Shown here piece after piece: positions 1 through 6,125 of a stretch of DNA of 6,312 nt. The DNA is from a bacterium HR39 (lineage in GTDB: Bacteria; Pseudomonadota; Alphaproteobacteria; Geminicoccales; Geminicoccaceae). Location of the stretch: NCBI GenBank assembly GCA_002898955.1, contig BEIP01000089.1, positions 1-6,312 on the forward strand, given 5' to 3'. The position numbers were made by a program, and so were the translations under genes. The stretch's first letter is position 1, and every line of letters begins with the position of its first letter. The notes below the pieces were generated by a model. The model was not told where the DNA came from. It worked only from the letters and a program-made list of their open reading frames with translations, and made no database searches.

Positions 1-2069
1 GTGCCTTCGGGCACGGGAACCCGGTTCACCCGTTCGCGCACATCCAGCGCGATCTCGTGGCTGGTGCGCTCGCGCTCCGCCTTGGGAGTGAGGACGATGT
101 AGAGGTCACCCAGTTCGGGACTCCGGCGGATGTAGTAGTGCCGCACGAGGCCGTTGAAGTTGAACGGCGCGCTGGTTCCCGCGTAGAGCTGGATCGACTT
201 CAGCTCCGGCAGGTCCGCCAGCGCCTCCGCCATGGCGAACAGCGTGCGCTCCGTCGCCTCCAGCGTGCTGCCCTCGGGCAGGTCCACCACCACCTGCAGC
301 TCCGACTTGTTGTCGAAGGGCAGCAGCTTCACCGTCACGTGCCGCGTGTAGAACAGCGCCATGGAGGCGAGGGTGGCGAAGCCCACCAGCAGCAGGAACA
401 GAAGCGCCCGCCGCCGCGTGCGGTAGAAGAACGGGGCGATGCGCATGTACAGCAGGCCGAGGCGGGTGATGCCCTCTTCGGCCACCGGCTCGCCCGCCTC
501 CTCCTTCTTCGGGCGGCCGAGCTTCACGCGCAGCCAGGGCGCGATGATCACCGCCACGAAGAAGCTGAACAGCATGGCGGCGGAAGCGTTGACCGGGATG
601 GGCTCCATGTAGGGGCCCATCAGCCCGGACACGAAGAGCATGGGCAACAGCGCCGCCACCACGGTGAGCGTGGCGACGATGGTGGGATTGCCCACCTCCG
701 CCACCGCCCGCACGGCGATCTCCACGGGATTGCCGCGCGGCTCCATGCGCCAGTGGCGCGCGATGTTCTCGATGAAGACGATGGCGTCGTCGACGAGGAT
801 GCCGATCGAGAAGATCAGCGCGAACAGGCTCACCCGGTTGATGGTATAGCCCGTCACCCAGGAGGCGAAGAAGGTCAGCAGGATGGTGACCGGGATCGTC
901 CACAGGACGACGTAGGCCTCGCGCAGGCCGACGAACAGCGCGATGATGAGGACGATGGAAAGCGTGGCGAGGAACAGGTGGAAGAGCAGCTCGTCGGCCT
1001 TCTCCGAGGCCGTCTCGCCGTAGTTGCGGGTCACCTCCACCCGCACGTCGTCCGGGATCAGCCGGCCGTAGAGGGTGTCGAGGCGCGCGAGCAGCTCGTG
1101 GGCGACGGTGACGGCGTTCGCCCCTTCGCGCTTGGCGATGGCGATGGTCACCGCCGGAAGGCGCACGAGCCCCTCGTGCCCGTCGGGCAGGAGCTGCCAG
1201 ACGCGGTCCAAGCTCTCGCGCCCTCCCACCACGATGTCGGCCACGTCCTTCACGTAGACGGGTCGGCCGTCGCGGGTGGTGATGAGCAGGAGGCCGATGT
1301 CGGGCACGCCCTTCAGGGTCTGGCCGCCGAGGATCTCGATGGAGGCGTCGCGCTCACGGATCCGCCCCATCAGGAACTGGCGGTTGGCGTTGCGCACCTT
1401 CTCGACGAGCTGCTCCAGGGTGACGCCCAGAAGCGCCATGCGCTCGGGATCGGGTTCGATGCGGATCTGGTCGGGACGGCCGCCGACGATGAAGGTGAGG
1501 CCGACGTTCTCCGTCTTGACCAGCTCGTTGAGGACCTCCTCGGCGATGTCGTAGAGGGCGTTGTCGTCCCAGCGCGCCAGCACGTCGGGCGGCAGACCGG
1601 GGCGCGGCGAGAGGGTGAGGGTGAGGATGGGGACGTCGTTGATGCCGCGCTTGACGGCGAGCGGCTCGGGAATGCCCACCGGAATGCGGTCGAAATGGGC
1701 GCGCAGGCGCTCGTGGACCCGCAGGATGGCGTCATCCTCGGAGGTGCCCACGTAGAAGCGCGCTGTCACCACCACCCGGTCGTCGCGGGTCTGGGAGTAG
1801 ACGTGCTCGACCTCCTTGATGCCCTTGACGATGTCCTCGAGCGGTTTGGTGACCAGTTCGACCGCGTCCTCCGCCCTGAGGCCGTTGGCCTCGACGAAGA
1901 TGTCCACCATCGGCACCGAGATCTGCGGCTCCTCCTCGCGCGGCAGGGCGAATAGGGCGATGGCGCCGGCCACCAGCGCCGCGATCAGCAGCAGCGGCGT
2001 GATGGGCGAGGTGACGAAGGCGCGGGCGAGGTGGCCCGAGAGGCCGAGCGGGACCTTCGGCGCGCTCAT
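1..2069 (-). CDS. RND efflux transporter permease subunit, AcrB/HAE-type (partial, 3' end off the left edge)
   Basis: Inner-membrane proton-driven RND pump. I translated the minus frame from ATG 2069 to the window edge: 689 codons are open with no stop. Family members are about 1,030-1,060 residues, so roughly the last third is missing. The protein starts [18 protein letters not shown] and has a hydrophobic first helix at about residues 22-42. It then has the RND landmark PREEEPQI and a porter domain. The TM4 motif GILVDDAIVFIEN carries the paired Asp427/Asp428, equivalent to the proton-relay pair Asp407/408 of AcrB. HME metal pumps such as CusA have Asp-Ala there, so an HAE-like pump is favoured. 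The second periplasmic half begins before the edge; the TM10 lysine of the relay would lie outside. The start overlaps the adaptor stop as ATGA, with GGAGGAGG at 2077-2084 seven bases upstream, so translation is probably coupled. The substrate cannot be read from the sequence. Confidence 0.95.
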   Translation of the reverse strand, partial: MSAPKVPLGLSGHLARAFVTSPITPLLLIAALVAGAIALFALPREEEPQISVPMVDIFVEANGLRAEDAVELVTKPLEDIVKGIKEVEHVYSQTRDDRVVVTARFYVGTSEDDAILRVHERLRAHFDRIPVGIPEPLAVKRGINDVPILTLTLSPRPGLPPDVLARWDDNALYDIAEEVLNELVKTENVGLTFIVGGRPDQIRIEPDPERMALLGVTLEQLVEKVRNANRQFLMGRIRERDASIEILGGQTLKGVPDIGLLLITTRDGRPVYVKDVADIVVGGRESLDRVWQLLPDGHEGLVRLPAVTIAIAKREGANAVTVAHELLARLDTLYGRLIPDDVRVEVTRNYGETASEKADELLFHLFLATLSIVLIIALFVGLREAYVVLWTIPVTILLTFFASWVTGYTINRVSLFALIFSIGILVDDAIVFIENIARHWRMEPRGNPVEIAVRAVAEVGNPTIVATLTVVAALLPMLFVSGLMGPYMEPIPVNASAAMLFSFFVAVIIAPWLRVKLGRPKKEEAGEPVAEEGITRLGLLYMRIAPFFYRTRRRALLFLLLVGFATLASMALFYTRHVTVKLLPFDNKSELQVVVDLPEGSTLEATERTLFAMAEALADLPELKSIQLYAGTSAPFNFNGLVRHYYIRRSPELGDLYIVLTPKAERERTSHEIALDVRERVNRVPVPEG

Positions 2070-3055
2070 CGGCCGGCCTCCTCCCACGGCACGATGCGAT
2101 CACCCTCGCGCAGGCCGGCCAGGATCTCCACCCGGCCCTCGCGGGTGATGCCCCGCTGCACCACCACCTCGCGGCCGCTTTCCAGCTTGACGAAGTCCAC
2201 GCCGAAGCGGGTGCGGATGTATTCGGGCGGGACCGGGAAGACGGTGCGCGAGCCCGTCTCCACCTCGATGCGGGCCCGCTCGCCGACGAAGTACTCGCCC
2301 AGCTTCTCGGCGAGGATGTCCACCACCACGCGCCCCGCCTCGAGTTCGGGATAGACCTTGACGATGCGGCCCTCGCCGACGGGATCCCCCGGTCCCAGCC
2401 CGCGCGGGCCGATCCACACCCGGTCCCCCTCGCGCACGAAGCGGGCGTGGCGCTCGGGCAGGCGCGCGCGCAGCACGTAGCGCTCCACCGCCAGATCGGC
2501 GATCACCTCGCCCGGCATGACATAGCTGCCCTCGGTGACCCGCACCTTCAGCACCCGGCCCGAGTCCGGCGCCGGCACCGCACCCTCGGCGAGCTGCTCC
2601 TGCACCACCTCCCGCTCGGCACGGGTGGCGGCGAGATTGGCGCTGACGGTGCGGAACTGCGCTTCCGCCTCGTCGAGGCGGGCCTGGGGGATGGCGTTGC
2701 GCCGGATCAGTTCGCGGGCCCGCCCGAGATCGATGCGGGCCAGTTCGAGCTGGGCCTCGAGGGCGCCGATGCGCGCATCCAAAGCCCGGATCTGGAGGGC
2801 GATCTTCGGATCCTCCACCCGGGCGAGCACCTGCCCGCGCTCCACACGGTCGCCCTCGTCGACCGAGAGCTCCACCACCGTGCCGGCGATGCGGCTGCGG
2901 GCGAGCGCCCGATCGAGGCTCTCGACGGTGGCGAACACCGCCTTGCGGTCGTGCACCTCCACGGGCCGGACCTCGAGGACGCCGGCGGCACGGGCGGGAA
3001 GGGCGAGCAGCAGCAGCGCGAGCATCCAGGCCGCGCGCATGGGTGACGGTCTCAT
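2066..3055 (-). CDS. RND efflux periplasmic adaptor subunit (membrane fusion protein, HlyD/AcrA family)
   Basis: Periplasmic adaptor of 329 residues that links the downstream RND pump to an outer-membrane channel. The N-terminus ([25 protein letters not shown]) is a Sec signal peptide, with likely cleavage after ARA at about residue 23. There is no lipobox cysteine, so unlike AcrA it is probably not a lipoprotein. Domain order: first lipoyl half at about 53-82 ([20 protein letters not shown]), an Ala/Glu/Arg-rich helical hairpin at about 83-155, second lipoyl half at about 157-190 ([20 protein letters not shown]), beta-barrel at about 191-265, and a membrane-proximal domain to the end. The start at 3055 is chosen because GGAGGT (3061-3066) lies five bases upstream and the signal peptide follows at once. 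The frame stays open to 3274, but that extension runs antisense through the DUF2892 gene. First gene of the operon; it overlaps the pump gene by 4 bases. Confidence 0.94.
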   Translation of the reverse strand: MRPSPMRAAWMLALLLLALPARAAGVLEVRPVEVHDRKAVFATVESLDRALARSRIAGTVVELSVDEGDRVERGQVLARVEDPKIALQIRALDARIGALEAQLELARIDLGRARELIRRNAIPQARLDEAEAQFRTVSANLAATRAEREVVQEQLAEGAVPAPDSGRVLKVRVTEGSYVMPGEVIADLAVERYVLRARLPERHARFVREGDRVWIGPRGLGPGDPVGEGRIVKVYPELEAGRVVVDILAEKLGEYFVGERARIEVETGSRTVFPVPPEYIRTRFGVDFVKLESGREVVVQRGITREGRVEILAGLREGDRIVPWEEAGR

Positions 3056-3096
3056 CGCGAACCTCCGGGGCGGCTTGCGGACCTGTGGGCGGGCCA

Positions 3097-3118
3097 TATA
3101 TGAGCGTTTGCTGATAGA
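3097..3118. repeat. Imperfect inverted repeat, candidate operator
   Basis: TATATGAGC (3097-3105) and GCTGATAGA (3110-3118) are inverted copies that match at 7 of 9 positions across a 4-base GTTT spacer. The spacing suits a dimeric repressor, and the repeat overlaps the putative -10 boxes of both divergent genes. No regulator gene is visible in the window, so the binding protein is unknown. It could also be chance in an AT-rich patch. Confidence 0.3.
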
Positions 3119-3122
3119 CTGC

Positions 3123-3129
3123 AAGGAGG
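3123..3129 (+). promoter_or_regulatory. Shine-Dalgarno site that fixes the GTG start of the DUF2892 gene
   Basis: AAGGAGG lies eight bases upstream of GTG 3138. The frame is open far upstream (back to 2535), but that stretch is antisense to the adaptor gene. This site marks the true start. Confidence 0.75.
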
Positions 3130-3137
3130 CCGTCGCC

Positions 3138-3341
3138 GTGAACGTCGACCGCATCGTGCTCCTGTTCGCCGGGCTCGTCATCCTCGCGAGCGTCGCGCTC
3201 GCGCTCGTGCACAGCCCGTGGTGGCTCGCGCTCACCGCCTTCGTGGGGGCCAACATGGCCCAGGCGGCGATCACCGGCTTCTGCCCCCTCGCGAAGATCC
3301 TGCGCGCGCTCGGCGTGCGGCCGGGTCAGGCCTTCTCCTGA
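3138..3341 (+). CDS. DUF2892 (YgaP-type transmembrane) small inner-membrane protein
   Basis: A 67-residue protein starting at [23 protein letters not shown], with GTG read as Met. It has two hydrophobic helices at about residues 6-24 and 28-46, joined by a short HSPWW turn. The MNVDR start and the [17 protein letters not shown] segment (about 45-61) are hallmarks of DUF2892. This is the domain that forms the membrane part of YgaP, where it follows a rhodanese domain. No rhodanese domain is present here. The conserved cysteine (Cys49, in TGFCP) sits at the end of the second helix. It is transcribed away from the efflux operon and shares its promoter gap, which suggests joint regulation. The biochemical function of stand-alone DUF2892 proteins is not known to me; a role in sulfur or stress handling would only be inference. 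Confidence 0.88.
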   Translation: MNVDRIVLLFAGLVILASVALALVHSPWWLALTAFVGANMAQAAITGFCPLAKILRALGVRPGQAFS

Positions 3342-3360
3342 AGCCGGGCGCGGGATGGGC

Positions 3361-3390
3361 GAAGGGGCGGTCCCTCGGGACCGCTCCTTC
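3361..3390. terminator. Strong hairpin between convergent genes, likely bidirectional terminator
   Basis: Left arm 3361-3374 and right arm 3377-3390 pair along 14 positions with a single G-U wobble; the innermost pair probably opens to give a CTCG tetraloop. It lies between the DUF2892 stop (3341) and the gloB stop (3414), so it can end transcripts from both sides. Neither side has a clear T-run, so termination may be weak or the hairpin may mainly protect 3' ends. Confidence 0.65.
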
Positions 3391-3413
3391 CGCTCTTCCC
3401 GATATCCTCCCGC

Positions 3414-4208
3414 TCAGCCGCGGAAGCCGTCCTTGCGCCGGCGCAGCTCGGCGAAGACCTCCACGTCGCTCGCCGTCTCCATGCCCAGCGCGCGGCGGAT
3501 CGCCGGATCGAAGGGCCGCAGGAAGGGATTGGTCTCGAGCTCGAGACCGATGGTGGTGGGGATGGTGGGAAGCCCCTCCCGGCGCAGCCGCTCCACCTCC
3601 TCCATGCGCGCGCGCAGCCGCGGATTGTCCGGGTCCACCGTGAGCGCGAAGCGGCCGTTGGAGAGGGTGTATTCGTGGCCGCAGTAGACCCGCGTTTCGG
3701 GCGGCAGGGCGGCGAGCTTCGAGAGCGAGGCCCACATCTGTTCCGCCGTGCCCTCGAACAGCCGCCCGCAGCCCAGCGAGAACAGGGTGTCGCCGCAGAA
3801 CAGCGCCGCCTCGCCCGGGAACCAGAAGGCCACGTGGCCGCGGGTGTGGCCCGGCGTCTCCAGCACGCGGAACTCGCGATCGCCGAACTCCACCCGGTCG
3901 CCCTCGCCCACCTCGATGTCGAGGGCGATGTCGATGCCGGGCACCCGCTCCACGTCCTTCTTCGCCAGGATCACCCGCGCGCCGGTCTCGCGCCTGAGCA
4001 CCGGGATCCCGCCGCTGTGGTCGGCGTGGTGGTGGGTGAGCAGGATCCAGTCGAGCCCCCGTCCGAGGTCGCGCAGCCGCGCCAGCACTGGCTCGGCCGC
4101 ACCGGGATCCACCACGCCGCTGGTGCCCGTGTCGGGATCGAACAGCAGGTAGACGTAGTTGTCGTCGAACACGGGCAGGATGTCGATCTGCATCACGGGC
4201 CTGCGCAC
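3414..4208 (-). CDS. gloB: Hydroxyacylglutathione hydrolase (glyoxalase II)
   Basis: Cytosolic metallo-beta-lactamase-fold enzyme that hydrolyses S-D-lactoylglutathione to D-lactate and glutathione, the second step of methylglyoxal detoxification. Counting from the internal ATG at 4193 (259 residues, the usual family length), the binuclear metal ligands are all present: THHHADH at 53-59, His116 in ETPGHTRGH, Asp135 in LFCGDTLF and His173 in CGHEYT. GCGRLFEGT (about 141-149) and the C-terminal HAGH domain with ETNPFLRP (about 220-227) fit glutathione binding. The family aligns best from MQIDILPVFDDNYVYLL, i.e. ATG 4193. However, AAGGAGG at 4215-4221 is placed six bases from GTG 4208 and 21 from the ATG, so I give the GTG start, which adds five residues. 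The gene is divergent from the methyltransferase and convergent with the DUF2892 gene. Confidence 0.96.
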   Translation of the reverse strand: MRRPVMQIDILPVFDDNYVYLLFDPDTGTSGVVDPGAAEPVLARLRDLGRGLDWILLTHHHADHSGGIPVLRRETGARVILAKKDVERVPGIDIALDIEVGEGDRVEFGDREFRVLETPGHTRGHVAFWFPGEAALFCGDTLFSLGCGRLFEGTAEQMWASLSKLAALPPETRVYCGHEYTLSNGRFALTVDPDNPRLRARMEEVERLRREGLPTIPTTIGLELETNPFLRPFDPAIRRALGMETASDVEVFAELRRRKDGFRG

Positions 4209-4297
4209 GCTGCTCCTCCTTCTCGCCGCGCCTTGCCTCCACGCACCTCCCGACATATTGCCTCCGGAGGGGCGCGTGCAACGCGGAGGGCCGGCCG
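4209..4297. promoter_or_regulatory. Divergent intergenic region between gloB and the methyltransferase gene
   Basis: These 89 bases must carry the start signals for both genes. On the plus strand TTGCCT (4233-4238) and TATTGC (4256-4261) are 17 bases apart. On the minus strand TTGCAC (about 4274-4279) and TATGTC are about 18 apart. All are weak matches. A perfect 10-base palindrome, CCTCCGGAGG, sits at 4261-4270. The methyltransferase ribosome binding site GGAGG is at 4285-4289. I see no stronger regulatory element. Confidence 0.3.
4215..4221 (-). promoter_or_regulatory. Shine-Dalgarno site favouring a GTG start for gloB
   Basis: On the minus strand AAGGAGG precedes GTG 4208 by six bases. 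The ATG that matches family alignments is 21 bases away, too far for this site. No other purine-rich site stands directly before that ATG. Confidence 0.5.
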
Positions 4298-5053
4298 GTG
4301 CGGCCCGACATCTTCGATCTCGAGAGCTTCTACGCGAGCCGGCTGGGGCAGCGGGTGCGCCGCAAGGTGGCCCGGGCGCTCGCGCGGCTCGTGCCCGATC
4401 TCGAAGAGCGCGACGGCCTCGCGCTGGGCTATCCCCTGCCCTTCCTCTCCGGGGCCGACCGCTTCGCCGTGGTGATGCCGCGCGAACAGGGCGCCCGCGC
4501 CGCCGGGTCGTGCGGCAGCCGGGTGGTGCTGGCGCACGAGCACGAGCTGCCCTTCGCCGACCGCACCTTCGCATGCGCGCTGCTGGTCCACGCCCTCGAG
4601 CACAGCCCGCGGCCCGGGCGGCTCCTGCGCGAGCTGTGGCGGGTGCTGGCGGACGGCGGGCTCCTGGTCGCGGTGGTGCCCAACCGCCACGGCCTGTGGT
4701 CGCTGAGCGAGCGCACCCCCTTCGGCACCGGCCGCCCCTTCACCGCCGGCGCCCTGCGGGCGCTCCTCCGCGAGCAGCTCTTCGAGCCCTGCGGCGTGGA
4801 GCGGGCGCTGTTCTGGCCGCCCCTTCCGGCCGCCGGCGTGGCGGGAGCCGCGGAGCGCATCGGGCGGGCGCTGCTGCCGGAGCTCTCGGGCGTGGTGCTC
4901 GTGGCGGCGGAAAAGCGTATCGCCCTCGCACCGGTGGTGCCGGCGGCGGGGCGGAGCGCCGCGGCGGCGCGCATCCCCGCCCTCTTCGCCGGCCATCACG
5001 CCCGCGAGCACAGTGCCCGCCGGCGTCCACCGGAAAATGGACGGCGCCCCTGA
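4298..5053 (+). CDS. Class I SAM-dependent methyltransferase-like protein (Methyltransf_11 type)
   Basis: A 251-residue protein starting at GTG, with GGAGG eight bases upstream. The N-terminus MRPDIFDLESFYASRLGQ resembles the alphaproteobacterial methyltransferases found beside gloB; E. coli also has a methyltransferase gene (yafS) next to gloB. The late part of the Rossmann fold is clear: ELPFADRTFACALLVHALEH (83-102) and LRELWRVLADGGLLVAVVPN (110-129) are the Methyltransf_11 motifs. Motif I is degenerate: LALGYPLPFL (41-50) replaces the usual D/E-x-G-x-G-x-G, so SAM binding cannot be taken for granted. The C-terminus after about 210 is Ala/Arg/Pro-rich and probably disordered. The substrate is unknown. 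The gene is divergent from gloB, which may reflect a conserved pair, and it ends 30 bases before the metA stop on the other strand. Confidence 0.87.
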   Translation: MRPDIFDLESFYASRLGQRVRRKVARALARLVPDLEERDGLALGYPLPFLSGADRFAVVMPREQGARAAGSCGSRVVLAHEHELPFADRTFACALLVHALEHSPRPGRLLRELWRVLADGGLLVAVVPNRHGLWSLSERTPFGTGRPFTAGALRALLREQLFEPCGVERALFWPPLPAAGVAGAAERIGRALLPELSGVVLVAAEKRIALAPVVPAAGRSAAAARIPALFAGHHAREHSARRRPPENGRRP

Positions 5054-5062
5054 GGGGCGCCG
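5042..5062. terminator. GC-rich hairpin with the methyltransferase stop codon in its loop; possible bidirectional terminator
   Basis: CGGCGCCCC (5042-5050) and GGGGCGCCG (5054-5062) form a perfect 9-bp stem whose 3-base loop is the TGA stop codon (5051-5053). A second, overlapping 6-bp stem (5061-5066 with 5072-5077) follows. The hairpin lies in the 30-base gap before the metA stop at 5084, the right place for a terminator serving both convergent genes. No T-run follows on either strand, so classic intrinsic termination is not assured. Confidence 0.55.
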
Positions 5063-5083
5063 CCGGTCCGTCCGGCGCGGGAC

Positions 5084-6046
5084 TCAGGCCGCGGCCGTGG
5101 TCCGCGCTTCCACCCGGTCCTCGCCGATGCGCTCGATCGCGTAGGGCGTCGTCTGGTACATCTCGTTGATCCAGTTGGCGAAGAGCAGGTGGGCGTAGGC
5201 CCGCCAGCAGTTGCGCGGCGGCTTGGAGGGATCGTCGTCGGGATAGTAGTTGATCGGCATGAAGACGTCCGGCCGCTTCGCGCGGTCGCGCATGTACTCG
5301 TTGTGGAGCGTGTCGGTGTCGTATTCGAGGTGGTTGAACATGTAGACCGCGCGGTACTTCGGCTCGTAGAGCAGGCAGAGCCCCGCCGCGTTGGACACCG
5401 CCAGCACCTCGAGGCCGGCATCCTGCGGCAGGTCCTCGATGCGGGTCTCGGTGTGGCGCGAGACCGGCACCAGGAAGTAGTCGTCGAAGCCGCGCACCAG
5501 CGGATTGCGCCGCGCGTCCTCCCGCTCCACCACGTAGTGGGTGTAGATGCCGAAGCGCTTGCAGGGCAGCGTGTGCTTGGGCACGCCGTGGAAGTGGTAG
5601 AGCGCCGCCTGCGCGCCCCAGCAGATGAAGAAGCTCGAGTGCACGTGGGTGCGCGACCAGTCGAGGATCGCGCACAGCTCCTTCCAGTACTTGACCTCCT
5701 CGAAGGGCAGCAGCTCCACCGGCGCGCCGGTCACGATCAGCCCGTCGAACTTGCGGTGCCGCACGTCCTCCCAGGTGCGGTAGAAGCGCTGCAGGTGGGA
5801 AAGCGGCACGGTGCGCGGCTGGTAGGTGCTGGTGGTGAGCAGGGTGAGCTCCACCTGCAGCGGCGTCGCGCCGAGGAGCCGGGCGAGCTGCACCTCGGTG
5901 CGGGGCTTTTCCGGCATGAGGTTGAGCAGCGCGATCTCCATGGGACGGATGTCCTGACGGAGCGCCTCCTCCTCGCCGATGACGCGCACACCCTCGTCGG
6001 CGAGCTTGGCAGCCGCCGGCAGATCGCTCGGGATCTTGATGGGCAT
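5084..6046 (-). CDS. metA: Homoserine O-acyltransferase, MetA family (predicted acetyl-CoA specific)
   Basis: Cytosolic first committed enzyme of methionine synthesis: it acylates the hydroxyl of L-homoserine. The 320-residue protein is full length (family about 300-320) and collinear with MetA from MPIKIPSDLPA onward. Visible active-site parts are Lys47 in NLMPEK, the nucleophile Cys142 in FFICWGAQAAL, and His239/Glu241 in MFNHLEYD, matching the Cys-His-Glu triad. Residue 111, in TGAPVELLPF, is Glu. In characterised MetA enzymes Glu111 goes with acetyl-CoA and Gly111 with succinyl-CoA, so homoserine O-acetyltransferase is the better functional name. ATG 6046 has GGAGG (6053-6057) six bases upstream; a second GGAGG lies at 6061-6065. 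The gene is preceded by a SAM-II riboswitch, so repression by SAM is expected. No sulfhydrylase partner gene is in the window. Confidence 0.96.
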   Translation of the reverse strand: MPIKIPSDLPAAAKLADEGVRVIGEEEALRQDIRPMEIALLNLMPEKPRTEVQLARLLGATPLQVELTLLTTSTYQPRTVPLSHLQRFYRTWEDVRHRKFDGLIVTGAPVELLPFEEVKYWKELCAILDWSRTHVHSSFFICWGAQAALYHFHGVPKHTLPCKRFGIYTHYVVEREDARRNPLVRGFDDYFLVPVSRHTETRIEDLPQDAGLEVLAVSNAAGLCLLYEPKYRAVYMFNHLEYDTDTLHNEYMRDRAKRPDVFMPINYYPDDDPSKPPRNCWRAYAHLLFANWINEMYQTTPYAIERIGEDRVEARTTAAA

Positions 6047-6050
6047 CTCC

Positions 6051-6119
6051 GGCCTCCGGTCCTCCGTTCGGTTCCCCGTGTCCTTCGTGACCGGCAGATC
6101 GGGCTCTTCTTCGGAGGCC
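6051..6119 (-). promoter_or_regulatory. Candidate riboswitch expression platform with anti-Shine-Dalgarno sequence
   Basis: Between the aptamer and the metA start, GGCCTCCG (6119-6112) is perfectly complementary over 8 bases to CGGAGGCC (6058-6051), which contains the metA ribosome binding site GGAGG (6057-6053). A competing pairing exists: CCGGTC (6094-6089) with GACCGG (6061-6056). A local hairpin, 6126-6119 with 6103-6096 (8 bp, one G-U), would show the CCTCCG anti-site in its 15-base loop. No T-run follows any of these stems, so translational control is more likely than transcription termination. The pairings are seen in the sequence; the switching is inferred. Confidence 0.45.
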
Positions 6120-6125
6120 CCGACC

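Larger units (their letters stand above)
3056..3137. promoter_or_regulatory. Divergent promoter/operator region between the efflux operon and the DUF2892 gene
   Basis: This 82-base gap is the only place where promoters for both divergent genes can lie. It holds a locally AT-rich island in GC-rich surroundings, including the 8-base palindrome CATATATG at 3095-3102. On the plus strand TTGCGG (3075-3080) and TATATG (3097-3102) are 16 bases apart. On the minus strand TTGCAG (3119-3124) and TATATG/CATATA near 3095-3102 are about 18 bases apart. Both are weak matches, so exact boxes are uncertain. An imperfect inverted repeat (3097-3118) overlaps this island and could be an operator. Confidence 0.4.

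Noticed and set aside
57..1955. A 632-codon plus-strand open frame
   Set aside because: It is exactly antisense to the RND pump frame. Its product is rich in His, Arg, Gln and Asp with no domain, as expected of a shadow frame opposite GC-rich codons.
1..2069. Heavy-metal (CusA-type, HME) RND pump
   Set aside because: The TM4 motif has the Asp-Asp pair of HAE pumps, not the Asp-Ala found in CusA-like pumps.
2447..3046. A 199-codon plus-strand open frame, and a 268-codon frame over 2535-3341
   Set aside because: Both are antisense to the adaptor gene. Only the last 68 codons of the second, from GTG 3138, form a real gene, with its own ribosome binding site and DUF2892 sequence.
3056..3274. 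N-terminal extension of the adaptor frame up to 3274
   Set aside because: A ribosome binding site and Sec signal peptide mark the start at 3055; the extension would run antisense through the DUF2892 gene.
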